Under the pieces are notes generated by a model, which saw only the letters and a list, made by a program, of their open reading frames with translations, was not told the DNA's origin and searched no databases. DNA of 64,000 nucleotides, from positions 124,001 through 188,000 of the forward strand of contig NZ_QOCL01000003.1 in assembly GCF_004006665.1 (NCBI RefSeq). Reading direction: 5' to 3'. Shown piece by piece: positions 9,601 through 17,499 of the stretch (its first letter is position 1; each line of letters begins with the position of its first letter). A program made the translations under genes and the position numbers. The DNA comes from Halobacteriovorax sp. HLS. GTDB taxonomy: Bacteria > Bdellovibrionota > Bacteriovoracia > Bacteriovoracales > Bacteriovoracaceae.

Positions 9601-9717
9601 AATACTGAAGGACAAGTCAGTGGGAAGTATTGGAACGGACCTGTTGAAGAACTTAGAACTCGAATTGAGATGCAATCCAATGAATTTAACGGATCATGGT
9701 TAAGGGAGAATATGTAA
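6622..9717 (+). CDS. Large secreted protein of unknown function, coupled to a protease gene
   Basis: This exported protein of about 1031 residues has no recognised domain. The frame opens at an ATG at 6595. AGAGGA five bases before the GTG at 6622 makes that the more likely start, and it yields a clean signal peptide (MQKLFNLIMITLVGALLFAN, cleaved near ANA-K). The mature part mixes beta-rich segments (around 440-480 and 590-650) with charged helices, plus a few C-terminal cysteines. Its stop codon overlaps the start of the serine protease gene (TAATG at 9715-9719), so the two are translationally coupled. The protein could be a substrate, carrier or surface anchor for that protease (inference). 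Confidence 0.75.
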   Translation: MQKLFNLIMITLVGALLFANTNAKVEYIPLDTTRIPSNDLLHPELGKLSSEQAWQLQNDSNIGLDLSLLNPIESEVWKNTDQTLANSDIDEIQVSSQTELVFLGVLGSQSGTLRFTVLDNTTGNILNIVLDKNLHTLLLRKNLLRKLGYVVPSMKYKKKVKVAFSSLEEKNHFLERVIPENTFGAPSRWMVADSEVTIDLQDVIVMLPRYGDHYNLAFGVPPKTLTSRTLRSLIVPYSLLDVDEAINTFSFKAARKEANSIELSHFTLADMNTTQDDAKWILGRMKDFSREDFEQIVKNSHLPYEVSLLLVEKLIARRNNLLELFAIDSTPIEFNPKISYGENLKNGRLLKENYDGYASRFAYGDPDSPFRELKYSLLSKLQSDAIDSLIRQANSKLSVFDVNDARLDYHKEQFETGLNHYIETGEFLEQKVGTWVSPIVNGNIILSRDVVVGNYQGSDNLVQTSDIFGYGVSLGANVGIEGLPAGYTALARGQVSYLKTFSHLKPVRSLKASLKEPYKNMIVSLLKKNLEKRLLELSKLGEVEDQENRNERIQLIADEINENLGVGESLIISERLTPSFLVKGGYSWANTKLSLAIDTNSVLMKRVHIYRKDADTVQVYVDNGKLGEVGVSIELDSYIPVTKLNFSVSKGNFNVELYNVNINSDPDLNPKLFSGVNAIYSLLDSGSKELLGSYTSPYKIKNSFLDKSSKYAFLNWRMKKLKKRGQFSVFTPENYEAKFFKYTYQKMIGLNNWAFARDVANYYLSKITEYITLRNETWKRPSQTFYGVNAVEGLRFESRYDETKKGRAQFPDTFMALEILKEGWKIKESKLKKMISEINEEFGTKIFSDSDINDATGLKLYSVSVNLNIYEKGVWNILDFNEDKILELGREYRKKYYDRRHCSTTRLNRAPISKRILCGKFQPFVDKRESCVKKMKKDEYDGVACLVDLTMMYKRLLNYEDFISIIGKSNTYLNGKITGYRQESDILSTPINGNTEGQVSGKYWNGPVEELRTRIEMQSNEFNGSWLRENM

Positions 9718-12536
9718 TGAAGAAAACCCTTATTCTATGTCTATTATCGCTACAGACTTTTGCAAATGATCCTTTGTCATCTCTTCAGTGGGCGCTTGAA
9801 AATAATGCTCAACCAATATTTAGATCAACTGGTGAACTAACACGTGAGTTTGTTAGAGGAGTTAAGGGTGAAGACCTTGATTTACCAAAAGATTTGGTTT
9901 TAACAAAGAATAAGACCATCGTTGCGGTTATTGATTCTGGTGTTGATATTGAGCACCCTGACCTTAAAGATAATATTTGGACTAATCCTAAGTGTAATGA
10001 GTTAACTCTTGAACAAAGAGCTGATCAAGATTGTCATGGATGGAACTTCCTAGACGGAAATAATGATTTAATTGATGAAATAGGACATGGGACACATGTC
10101 GCGGGGATAATCGCTGCTACTTCTAATAATGGAATTGGTATTAAAGGGGTCGCTTCTCAAAATGCATTAATAATGCCTCTTAAGATTCTTAATCCTAAAG
10201 TAAATAGCTTCGTTTATGATAAGAAGGTTATTACTAATATCATTGCAGATGCGATTGCCTATGCGATTAAAAATGGCGCGCAAGTTATTAACTTATCTCT
10301 AGGATGGCCAAAACTAATTCATACTAAGAAGGTTCGCTTTGCTATTGATCAGGCCATTGCTAAGAATATTGCCGTAGTCGTCGCTTCTGGAAATAATAAT
10401 AAGAAGATTCCAGTTTATCCGTGCGCATATGATGAAGTCATTTGTGTCGGAGCAATGGACAATAAGGGAAATATTCCTGAATTTTCTAATTTTGGTGCGA
10501 AGGTAGATGTCATCGCTCCTGGTGAGGGTATCATAAGTACATATCCTAGAAACTTAGAATCGAGATTGCTTAGAATCCCTGGTTATGAAATTAAAAAAGG
10601 TTCTTCTCAGGCGGCACCATATGTATCGGGGCTAATCGCTCTGGATAAGTCTCGTAATTCTGATCTCTCTCTTGATGAGATTAAGCAACGTCTCTTTACT
10701 GGAGCAAGAAAAATCGAAGGACAAAAAATTATCAAGTATGGAAAGGTTTCTTTTACTGGCTATGAGTCTGTTGTTTTAGAAGACGGACACCCTGAGTTTA
10801 ATTTAAAAGGTCTCAGCGAAGTTGTTATTAATGAAGATGGTCGTTTTTCTTTTAGTCTACCTGTAAGGGCACTTGTTAAAGATATTCCTTCTCTTAATTT
10901 TAAAGTAACTCTAGGTCATCAGGGTAATACCTTATTTGAACAGAGCTTTGATAAAGTAAAAGTTTTAAACTCAAAGCATAGAGAGATTCGTGTTACTGGT
11001 ACTTTAGATAATTTTTCAATTGATTCTCATATTCCAATGACGATTGAATTTAATGAAAAATCAATTACTCATGAACTTGCTTTCGTTAGAGAAGTCGACA
11101 AGATTGATAATAAAGTAACTCTTACAACTAATCTTCCTGCAAAGAACCTTATTACAATTCAGTCTGGACGTAAGTTCTCAAGGCTTCAGAAAGTAATCTC
11201 AACAAATTATGCTTCTAAGTCTTTTGATTACTTCTATGAAATTATTGGTAGTCCAGATACAAAGGTACAGATTGCTAAAATATCAAGTACAGATGTTCTT
11301 GAAAGTGTTTTTACTATTCCTAAAGTTGGAAAGATTTTAAATATAGTAAAGAATGATTTTAACTTTGATGGAATAGATGACTATATGATTTATTCATTAG
11401 GCAAGAAGAGTGAAAACCTCATTCTTAGCTACCTCACAAATGATGGGGCACCATTATTTAATGAATACTCTCATTGGACTTTCCCTATTTCAGGCTTTGA
11501 AGGATTACCTTTCTTTAATAATGAAATTAAGTTTGATTTTTTGAAAGTAGAGACTAGCTTTATGGGAGCAGTTAAAGTTCCAACATTTATGAAAACTTGG
11601 AAGATGCCTGAGGCCGACAATACTTTGGACCCTCTTGATCGAATTGACTCTGAATTTGCGACGAAGAGACCTTACTACTTATTACCTAAGCTAGTTGACG
11701 GGAAGGTTGTCCTAGATATTAGAACTCTTTCTTCTTACAAGTTTTTAGAGGACTTTAAAAAGAAGTTTAATGTATCTTCACGAGATGAATTATATTTTGA
11801 CACAATTATAACGCAAAATTTAAATGCTGCTAAGGACGCGAAACTTTCTGCGATTGTTATTACGGGTAGAGAATTTGCCAAGCGCTATTATGAAGTGGTT
11901 TTTTCAAATACAAGTGAATACGAAGTTAAAGAAATAGGTTTATGGGGTAGAAGTCTCGAGTCAAATAAAACTCTTATCAATGATGACCTTCTTTCAAATG
12001 AGAGAGCATCTTTTGCTTTAATAGACAGACAGAAGTTAAGAGTTCAATTTTGGAATAATATTGAGACTGGTGATGTTCTTGAATTTGATACTGGAAGTTG
12101 GGGAGACTTAATTATTGATGTTCTAAATCTCTCACAGAACTTATTTAGTAAAGCTCTATTCATTGAAAGTCGCTACTTTATACATCTCGCAACAAATACT
12201 GGCGTAAAATCGAAGCTACCTATTAATAGAGAAAGTAGTTTTCCTGGTGTAAATTTCTCTGAAACGATCAAGCAAGTTAAGGTCTCTAATTCAGAGGGGA
12301 ACTCTTCAGCACTTCTTATTGATTCAAGCCTTATTTATGGTGATAGGCTATATGCAATGGTTTATGACAACGGAGAATTCTCATCACCAATTTATTCTAG
12401 TTTTAAGGTTCCGGCCAATTGTAAGCATGTTGATACGTTAAACTCTAATGATGAGTCAACTTTACTTCTGACATGTTTACAGAAAGACGGTAGTGCAACA
12501 ATTGAATTACTCAAATTAGAACAGAGAGTTGAATAA
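9717..12536 (+). CDS. Secreted subtilisin-like (S8) serine protease with long C-terminal extension
   Basis: This exported protease of about 939 residues has all subtilase motifs. The catalytic Asp73 is in AVIDSGVDIEHPDL, His124 in GHGTHVAG, the oxyanion Asn226 in ASGNNN and Ser297 in GSSQAAPYVSG. The signal peptide is MKKTLILCLLSLQTFA. The catalytic domain spans about residues 60-330. The remaining 600 residues are beta-rich and of unknown fold, with an Asp/Asn-rich FG-GAP-like patch (FNFDGIDDYMIY). The frame opens at 9696, but AGGGAG before the ATG at 9717 fixes the start there, overlapping the previous stop codon. A role in degrading external protein is expected from the family. Confidence 0.92.
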   Translation: MKKTLILCLLSLQTFANDPLSSLQWALENNAQPIFRSTGELTREFVRGVKGEDLDLPKDLVLTKNKTIVAVIDSGVDIEHPDLKDNIWTNPKCNELTLEQRADQDCHGWNFLDGNNDLIDEIGHGTHVAGIIAATSNNGIGIKGVASQNALIMPLKILNPKVNSFVYDKKVITNIIADAIAYAIKNGAQVINLSLGWPKLIHTKKVRFAIDQAIAKNIAVVVASGNNNKKIPVYPCAYDEVICVGAMDNKGNIPEFSNFGAKVDVIAPGEGIISTYPRNLESRLLRIPGYEIKKGSSQAAPYVSGLIALDKSRNSDLSLDEIKQRLFTGARKIEGQKIIKYGKVSFTGYESVVLEDGHPEFNLKGLSEVVINEDGRFSFSLPVRALVKDIPSLNFKVTLGHQGNTLFEQSFDKVKVLNSKHREIRVTGTLDNFSIDSHIPMTIEFNEKSITHELAFVREVDKIDNKVTLTTNLPAKNLITIQSGRKFSRLQKVISTNYASKSFDYFYEIIGSPDTKVQIAKISSTDVLESVFTIPKVGKILNIVKNDFNFDGIDDYMIYSLGKKSENLILSYLTNDGAPLFNEYSHWTFPISGFEGLPFFNNEIKFDFLKVETSFMGAVKVPTFMKTWKMPEADNTLDPLDRIDSEFATKRPYYLLPKLVDGKVVLDIRTLSSYKFLEDFKKKFNVSSRDELYFDTIITQNLNAAKDAKLSAIVITGREFAKRYYEVVFSNTSEYEVKEIGLWGRSLESNKTLINDDLLSNERASFALIDRQKLRVQFWNNIETGDVLEFDTGSWGDLIIDVLNLSQNLFSKALFIESRYFIHLATNTGVKSKLPINRESSFPGVNFSETIKQVKVSNSEGNSSALLIDSSLIYGDRLYAMVYDNGEFSSPIYSSFKVPANCKHVDTLNSNDESTLLLTCLQKDGSATIELLKLEQRVE

Positions 12537-12887
12537 GCTCTCTAGTTGCTTATTAAGATGACTGTCACTTGGTAACATTCTCTTAACTAGCTTTTCCTTG
12601 GCCTCGTCGCAGATTATTGTTTGTTTCTTTGCGATGTATTGAGTTTGATTAAATTTCTTATAGTTTTTAAGCTTGGTTCCAAAGAACTGTGAGAACTTCT
12701 CTAGACGTATAACTTCATTCTCTAAGAAGTTATAAAGTTGATAGGTATCGTTATATTTTTCTAGCTCTTTTTTCTTTTGTTCAGCTTGAATTTGTTCCTG
12801 TTCATCAAGAACTAAATCCATAATCTCTTCAAAACCTTTGATTTGGTCTATTTTATCTTTAGGCAGGACTTTATTTTTTTTGACCAT
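12516..12887 (-). CDS. Small charged helical protein of unknown function
   Basis: This 123-residue cytoplasmic protein is very rich in Lys, Glu and Gln, with a coiled-coil-like segment at residues 20-50. It overlaps the stop of the upstream gene by 17 bases, so it is probably translated together with it. Its 3' end runs 21 bases into the convergent protease gene. No family is recognised. Confidence 0.6.
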   Translation of the reverse strand: MVKKNKVLPKDKIDQIKGFEEIMDLVLDEQEQIQAEQKKKELEKYNDTYQLYNFLENEVIRLEKFSQFFGTKLKNYKKFNQTQYIAKKQTIICDEAKEKLVKRMLPSDSHLNKQLESLFNSLF

Positions 12888-13383
12888 CTCTAATTTCCTT
12901 TTGGTCTAGTTCTTCAAGAACATTTTCATAGAAGTTTAACTCTTTTGATTTTCTATAAAGAAGAACTTGATGAGTGTAGCCTTCTTTTAAATCAATTTCT
13001 TTTTGATAAAGATCATTATTAACCACTTTTTCAGCAAGTAGAGTGGCCTTATTCAACAGGGCAAGCTCTTTATTTTTTAATCTCTTGGCCTTTTTAAAGT
13101 AGTGTAGAGGAAGGTTTTGAACGTGTTCAACTACAGTGATAGAGATACTTCTAATGGGAGTTTCACTAATTATGTAGAATGGATAAGGATAGCGCGGATG
13201 TATCTCTAGCTCTTTAAGAACTTGCTCTATATTCATGGCCGCTGTTGGACGCTCTTTATCACTTATAAGGTGTAGAGATGTGTACATTGGAATGAGTCCT
13301 AATTTGCTCTTTCCGAGTTCTTCTCTCAGGTATTCTACATTGTATTGATTTAAAATAAGTTCTTCATAAATTGGAATTCTCAT
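12871..13383 (-). CDS. Cytoplasmic protein of unknown function
   Basis: This 170-residue protein has no signal peptide or membrane segment. The N-terminal half looks alpha/beta (strands such as RSISITVVEHV) and the C-terminal half is a charged helix. It is the first gene of a two-gene unit with the overlapping small gene downstream, and is divergent from the gene at 13486. Confidence 0.6.
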   Translation of the reverse strand: MRIPIYEELILNQYNVEYLREELGKSKLGLIPMYTSLHLISDKERPTAAMNIEQVLKELEIHPRYPYPFYIISETPIRSISITVVEHVQNLPLHYFKKAKRLKNKELALLNKATLLAEKVVNNDLYQKEIDLKEGYTHQVLLYRKSKELNFYENVLEELDQKEIRDGQKK

Positions 13384-13485
13384 AATTAACTAATTATATC
13401 ATAAGCCAGTGGAAATCTAAGACATCACTTGTTGCCGATGGCCTAAGCGGTTAAAATAGTTAAAAGATTAAAGTTGAGGAAAAAC

Positions 13486-14169
13486 TTGAAGTACCCATTT
13501 GTAAATCTACCGGATCATTTTGTTCGGCTATTAAAAGTTAATATGCAAAGTTCTGGAAAGAACTTTAGTAACTTAGAATATTATATTTCTGAAAGAAAAG
13601 GCCTTCTTTTACTTTTCCAAATGATTAGTAAAGATATCGATACTGGTGGCAATGTAAATAAGGTCATCAAGAGCTTAGGTTGGCATGGTGTTAGAGATCG
13701 TTTTGCTTGTCTTTATATAGAGAAGCTTATTAACGGTGAATACCCTAAGAATATCCAAGTCGGAAATTGTTTTGGAATTCTTGGACTTGAAGATCGACTT
13801 AAGAAATTTAGTATCGGCGGTTACTCACGAGGATTTCTGCTGGCCTTTTATTTTAAAATTGCATCGATTGAATTGAGTATTGCCGGTGACAGTTCAGGTA
13901 GCGAACTTCTTAATATTGATGATGTATTTGAAGTTCTTGCTCTTTCAACTTCTCGTACAATTAAGATCGATTGGGTAATCATTTTGATACAACATTTAAT
14001 TTTATTTCTAGGAAAGGATGAGGTTTTAGAACTTGTGAGAGCAGGTGGTAAATACCAAGATATCTATGAACTCCTTACTAGCGATCAAAAGAAAATCTAT
14101 ATAAATAACTTACTGTCCTATGGGGCATCAATCAATGAGAGAGATATTTTTATCTCTGATCACGTCTAG
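13486..14169 (+). CDS. Protein of unknown function encoded before a CpaF-type ATPase
   Basis: This soluble protein of about 227 residues is mostly helical. The frame opens at a TTG at 13474, but GAGGA sits just upstream of a second TTG at 13486, which gives a better-placed start. It lies 8 bases before the ATPase gene and is surely co-transcribed with it. A role as partner or regulator of the ATPase is inferred from position only. Confidence 0.6.
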   Translation: MKYPFVNLPDHFVRLLKVNMQSSGKNFSNLEYYISERKGLLLLFQMISKDIDTGGNVNKVIKSLGWHGVRDRFACLYIEKLINGEYPKNIQVGNCFGILGLEDRLKKFSIGGYSRGFLLAFYFKIASIELSIAGDSSGSELLNIDDVFEVLALSTSRTIKIDWVIILIQHLILFLGKDEVLELVRAGGKYQDIYELLTSDQKKIYINNLLSYGASINERDIFISDHV

Positions 14170-14177
14170 GTTTGTAA

Positions 14178-15209
14178 ATGGAAAAAGAAAATACGGTTTG
14201 GAAATTAGTTAGTGACTTAAATACGAAAAAAGGCATAACTGAGATAGTTATTAATGGGCCAAAGAGTATTTTTGTCGAAAGAGGTGGTCAGTTTATTCAA
14301 TTAAATTTCACTATAACTAAACAGGACATCAATCAATTCATTAGTGAAGTTGCTGAATATAATAAGAAAGTTTGTAATGCGGAAAATCCAATATTAGACG
14401 GAAATCTTCCTGATGGCTCTAGGATTAACGTTATAACTGAACCATTTGCAAGTGGGTTTCCTTCAATTTCTATTCGTAAGTATATTCGAAGTATCGTTGA
14501 CTTTGATTCAAGTCCTGGAATATTTGGAATTGATCCGAAGTGGATCGAGTTTTTAAAGGCCGCCGTATCGGCCAGAATGAATATAATTGTCTCGGGTGGA
14601 ACGGGTGTTGGTAAGACAACATTTATGAATCTACTATTAAAAGAAATAAGTCCTGCCGAAAGAGTTGTAACAATAGAAGATACGTTGGAACTTAGTCTTG
14701 ATATCCCAAATATAGTTAGGCTCGAAGCTGGTAGTAAGATTCAGTCCTCTGACTTATCAGTACGGGATCTTGTAAAAAATACTCTTAGAATGCGACCTGA
14801 TAGAATAATCTTAGGGGAGATTCGTGGTGGAGAGTTCTTCGACTTACTACAGGCGATGAATACTGGTCATGATGGAAGTATGACTTCTCTTCACTCGAGC
14901 TCAGCTACAGAATGTATCAACAGAATGGAAACTCTATTTCTAATGTCTGGCTATGATGTTCCTTATCATGTGGTGAGAAAGCAGATGAGTACTGCAATTG
15001 ATCTCATCTTACAGATTTCTAGAGACCGTGAAGGGAAGAGAATTCTTAAGACAGTTCAAGAGGTGACAGGAATGGAAGGGAGTAATATTCTTTCTCAAAC
15101 TATTTGTACTTATGAAGATGGAAAGCTTGTTTCTACAGGGATTACCCCTAAGAATATGGATAAGCTCCACCATATGGGAGCTCTTCCAATGGACTTTTTT
15201 AATAATTAA
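14178..15209 (+). CDS. cpaF: CpaF/TadA-type secretion ATPase
   Basis: This 343-residue member of the type II/IV secretion ATPase family normally powers assembly of Tad/Flp pili or related secretion systems at the inner membrane. It has a Walker A motif SGGTGVGKTT (about residues 139-148), an Asp box TIEDTLEL, a Walker B region LGEIRGGEF and the His box TGHDGSMTSLH. The N-terminal domain is short, as in CpaF. No pilin, inner-membrane TadB/C or secretin gene is nearby, so it works with partners encoded elsewhere or in another process. Predatory bacteria of this lineage often carry several stand-alone CpaF-like ATPases (background knowledge). Confidence 0.9.
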   Translation: MEKENTVWKLVSDLNTKKGITEIVINGPKSIFVERGGQFIQLNFTITKQDINQFISEVAEYNKKVCNAENPILDGNLPDGSRINVITEPFASGFPSISIRKYIRSIVDFDSSPGIFGIDPKWIEFLKAAVSARMNIIVSGGTGVGKTTFMNLLLKEISPAERVVTIEDTLELSLDIPNIVRLEAGSKIQSSDLSVRDLVKNTLRMRPDRIILGEIRGGEFFDLLQAMNTGHDGSMTSLHSSSATECINRMETLFLMSGYDVPYHVVRKQMSTAIDLILQISRDREGKRILKTVQEVTGMEGSNILSQTICTYEDGKLVSTGITPKNMDKLHHMGALPMDFFNN

Positions 15210-15225
15210 TTCAGTGAGTGTTTAA

Positions 15226-15636
15226 TTATTCTTCACACTGTCCGGCATAGAGAAAGTCTGCTCCTGAACTTGTCAGTTCACAGTAGTTTCCAAAAGTTCT
15301 TTGTTTAAGATCTATCGATCCACAAATAGGCATATAGACCTCAGGGCAGTAGGTCGGGCCATCATCTATTTTATCATTACAGTCATAGATTTCTACAAGT
15401 GAGTATGTATTCTTTGGATAGAAGTTTTGAACGATTTCAAATTCACCATTTTCACAAGTTTGAATTTTATGATCGAAACTAACCACATTAAAATTCCCAC
15501 CTTTAGTAAGTAGAACCATGTGAATGAGATCACTCGAACCGTTGTAAGGAACAAGTTTTCCGTTTACTGTAAATGCTACATTTGCATTTACGGTGAAAGT
15601 CATCACTAGGGCAAGAGTCATTATCATTAGTTTCAT
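15226..15636 (-). CDS. Small secreted Cys-rich protein with Kazal-like domain
   Basis: This 136-residue exported protein has a signal peptide (MKLMIMTLALVMTFTVNA). The C-terminal part, from CPEVYMPICGS through FGNYCEL to YAGQC, follows the Kazal pattern C-x-x-x-Y-x-P-[IV]-C-G-S...N-x-C-x-L...G-x-C. Kazal domains inhibit serine proteases. In a bacterium that secretes subtilisin-like proteases it could protect the cell or counter prey enzymes (inference). The N-terminal 80 residues look like a small beta domain. It is a single gene, convergent with the ATPase gene. Confidence 0.7.
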   Translation of the reverse strand: MKLMIMTLALVMTFTVNANVAFTVNGKLVPYNGSSDLIHMVLLTKGGNFNVVSFDHKIQTCENGEFEIVQNFYPKNTYSLVEIYDCNDKIDDGPTYCPEVYMPICGSIDLKQRTFGNYCELTSSGADFLYAGQCEE

Positions 15637-15778
15637 AGAGTCCTCTAGAAAAAGTTCAACGGTTTATAGTCCTAATTTTAAGTTTTTAAAAGTTATTTAT
15701 TGATTTATTTTTAATAAGCTCTACTTATGATAAAATTCTAATGACTTTAGTTCTATTAATCTTCAAGGTGTTGAAATT

Positions 15779-16693
15779 ATGTTTATTGATACTATTAATC
15801 TAAATTTGCTGCGTATTTTTGAAAGTGTCTACAGAAATAAGAGTATGACTAAAGCAGCGTTTGAACTCAATATGACTCAATCTGGGGTTAGTCAAAATGT
15901 AAAGAATCTCGAGCTAATGTTGGGAGTGAGTTTATTTGATAGAGTTAAGAAACGTCCAATCGCTACTGATAAGGCCCATCAACTTTATGAGTCTTGTCAT
16001 GACCATTTGTATGGACTCAACGATGCACTTGCTAGAACAATGGGTAAGGAGCAAGACTTTGCAGGTCAGTTAACGATCGCTCTACCTAGCGAGTATGGAA
16101 ATAATATCATTCTACCAATACTAAAAGATTTTTCGAATAAGTATGAAAAGGTGAACTATAAGATTCATTATGGCCATGCTGCAAGTATTAATAAGATGTT
16201 ACTCACTGGAGAGCTTGATTTTGCCATTGTTGATAGCTATGGCCTAGATAAGGAAATTAAAACGGTTGCCCTCTCTAGTGAAGAACTAGTTCTTTGTTGC
16301 TCCCGTGAGTATATGAATCAGAACAAGGGAAGCTCTAGAATTGATAGGGGCTTTTTTGAATCTTTAAAATTTATCTCATATATGGACGATTCCCCACTAG
16401 TTAGATCCTGGTTTTCCCATCACTATCAGTTTCAAAATATGCAAATAAATTCCTGCGCAACTTTGCTGAATGCCCAAGGGGTTGCTCAGCTTATAACTCT
16501 TGGCATGGGAGTTGGTATTTTACCCATTCACATTGTTGATAAGCTAAAAGAAAGTGGGCAGGAGTTACATGTTTTTAGAGCAAAAACAACTGCGCTATTA
16601 AACTCATTGAGCATGGCCTATCTCGAGTCTAAAACTATGAGTAAGGCGATGCATGAGTGTATTGAGTTTATTACAAAGGCCTTAAAGTCTTAA
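15779..16693 (+). CDS. LysR-family transcriptional regulator
   Basis: This 304-residue protein has the LysR N-terminal winged helix-turn-helix (LLRIFESVYRNKSMTKAAFE, then MTQSGVSQNVKNLE) and a periplasmic-binding-like effector domain (AIVDSYGLDKEI, GMGVGILPIHIV). No divergent target gene is adjacent, so its regulon is unknown. Its stop codon overlaps that of the convergent NIF3-family gene. Confidence 0.9.
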   Translation: MFIDTINLNLLRIFESVYRNKSMTKAAFELNMTQSGVSQNVKNLELMLGVSLFDRVKKRPIATDKAHQLYESCHDHLYGLNDALARTMGKEQDFAGQLTIALPSEYGNNIILPILKDFSNKYEKVNYKIHYGHAASINKMLLTGELDFAIVDSYGLDKEIKTVALSSEELVLCCSREYMNQNKGSSRIDRGFFESLKFISYMDDSPLVRSWFSHHYQFQNMQINSCATLLNAQGVAQLITLGMGVGILPIHIVDKLKESGQELHVFRAKTTALLNSLSMAYLESKTMSKAMHECIEFITKALKS

Positions 16694-17457
16694 GCAGGGT
16701 TTTCACTTGATATGAACGTACATTCCACATCAAACTTTTCTTGAACTTTTTCCATTAAGGACTGTACGCCAAATTGCTCAGTAGCGTTGTGTCCTCCTGC
16801 AAACATCGTTACTCCCGACTCGGCACTTTCATGCCAATCATGTTCACTCATCTCACCTGTTAGGTAAGCATCAAGACCATTTTTCATGGCCAGGTACCAA
16901 TCACTATTGGCCCCTCCAGTTATAATTCCTATGGACTTAATTTCATCTTCAGTTTCTGGTTTTGAATAAATAACTTCGTGATCTAGAATATCTGTTAGTT
17001 TCTTAGCAAGTTGAGCTCTTGTTAGGGGAGTTTTAAATTTCGCTTTAACTCCGGTGGGAGAGCCTTTGTAGTCTCCAAATGGGTTCAAATCAATTAGGTC
17101 TAATTTCTTTGCGATGGTCGCAGCGTTTCCAACTTCCATATGTGCATCTAGTGGGAGGTGATAGCCAAAGAGATTAATATCATTTTTTATAAGAGGAATG
17201 ACTCTCTTTGCAAAGGGGCCTTTAATTGGTTTGGTTCCGTGAAAACTCCAAAATAATCCGTGATGAACGACAAGAGCGTCGGCCCCGAATTGAACGGCCT
17301 GTGCGATCGAATACTTTGTTGCGGAAACACTAAAAGCTATTTTAGAAATTTCTTTAGTACCTTCAACTTGTAGACCGTTAGGTCCGTAGTCTGAAAATTC
17401 GTAAATATTTAGTAATGAGTTTAAAAACTTTTCGAGCTCTTTAGATTTAATCGACAT
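16690..17457 (-). CDS. NIF3/YbgI-family dinuclear metal protein
   Basis: This protein of about 255 residues has the two metal-binding signatures of the NIF3 (DUF34) family: ALVVHHGLFW near residue 65 and GGHNATEQFGVQSL near the C-terminus. The family forms hexameric toroids with two metal ions per subunit; its cellular role is still unclear, with links to GTP cyclohydrolase-type and metal-insertion functions. The frame begins at a TTG, but AAAGGA six bases before the ATG at 17457 supports that start. Confidence 0.9.
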   Translation of the reverse strand: MSIKSKELEKFLNSLLNIYEFSDYGPNGLQVEGTKEISKIAFSVSATKYSIAQAVQFGADALVVHHGLFWSFHGTKPIKGPFAKRVIPLIKNDINLFGYHLPLDAHMEVGNAATIAKKLDLIDLNPFGDYKGSPTGVKAKFKTPLTRAQLAKKLTDILDHEVIYSKPETEDEIKSIGIITGGANSDWYLAMKNGLDAYLTGEMSEHDWHESAESGVTMFAGGHNATEQFGVQSLMEKVQEKFDVECTFISSENPA

Positions 17458-17499
17458 GGCCAATCCTTTTAGGTTTTAACTATGTCGATTATTTTAACA

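Noticed and set aside
13430-13460. tRNA-like stretch with GCGGTTAA before the gene at 13486
   Set aside because: No cloverleaf, T-loop motif or acceptor stem could be formed around it.
15201-15230. AATAATTAA/TTAATTATT inverted repeat between the ATPase and Kazal-like genes
   Set aside because: AT-only arms without a following T-run; weak pairing, so not called a terminator.
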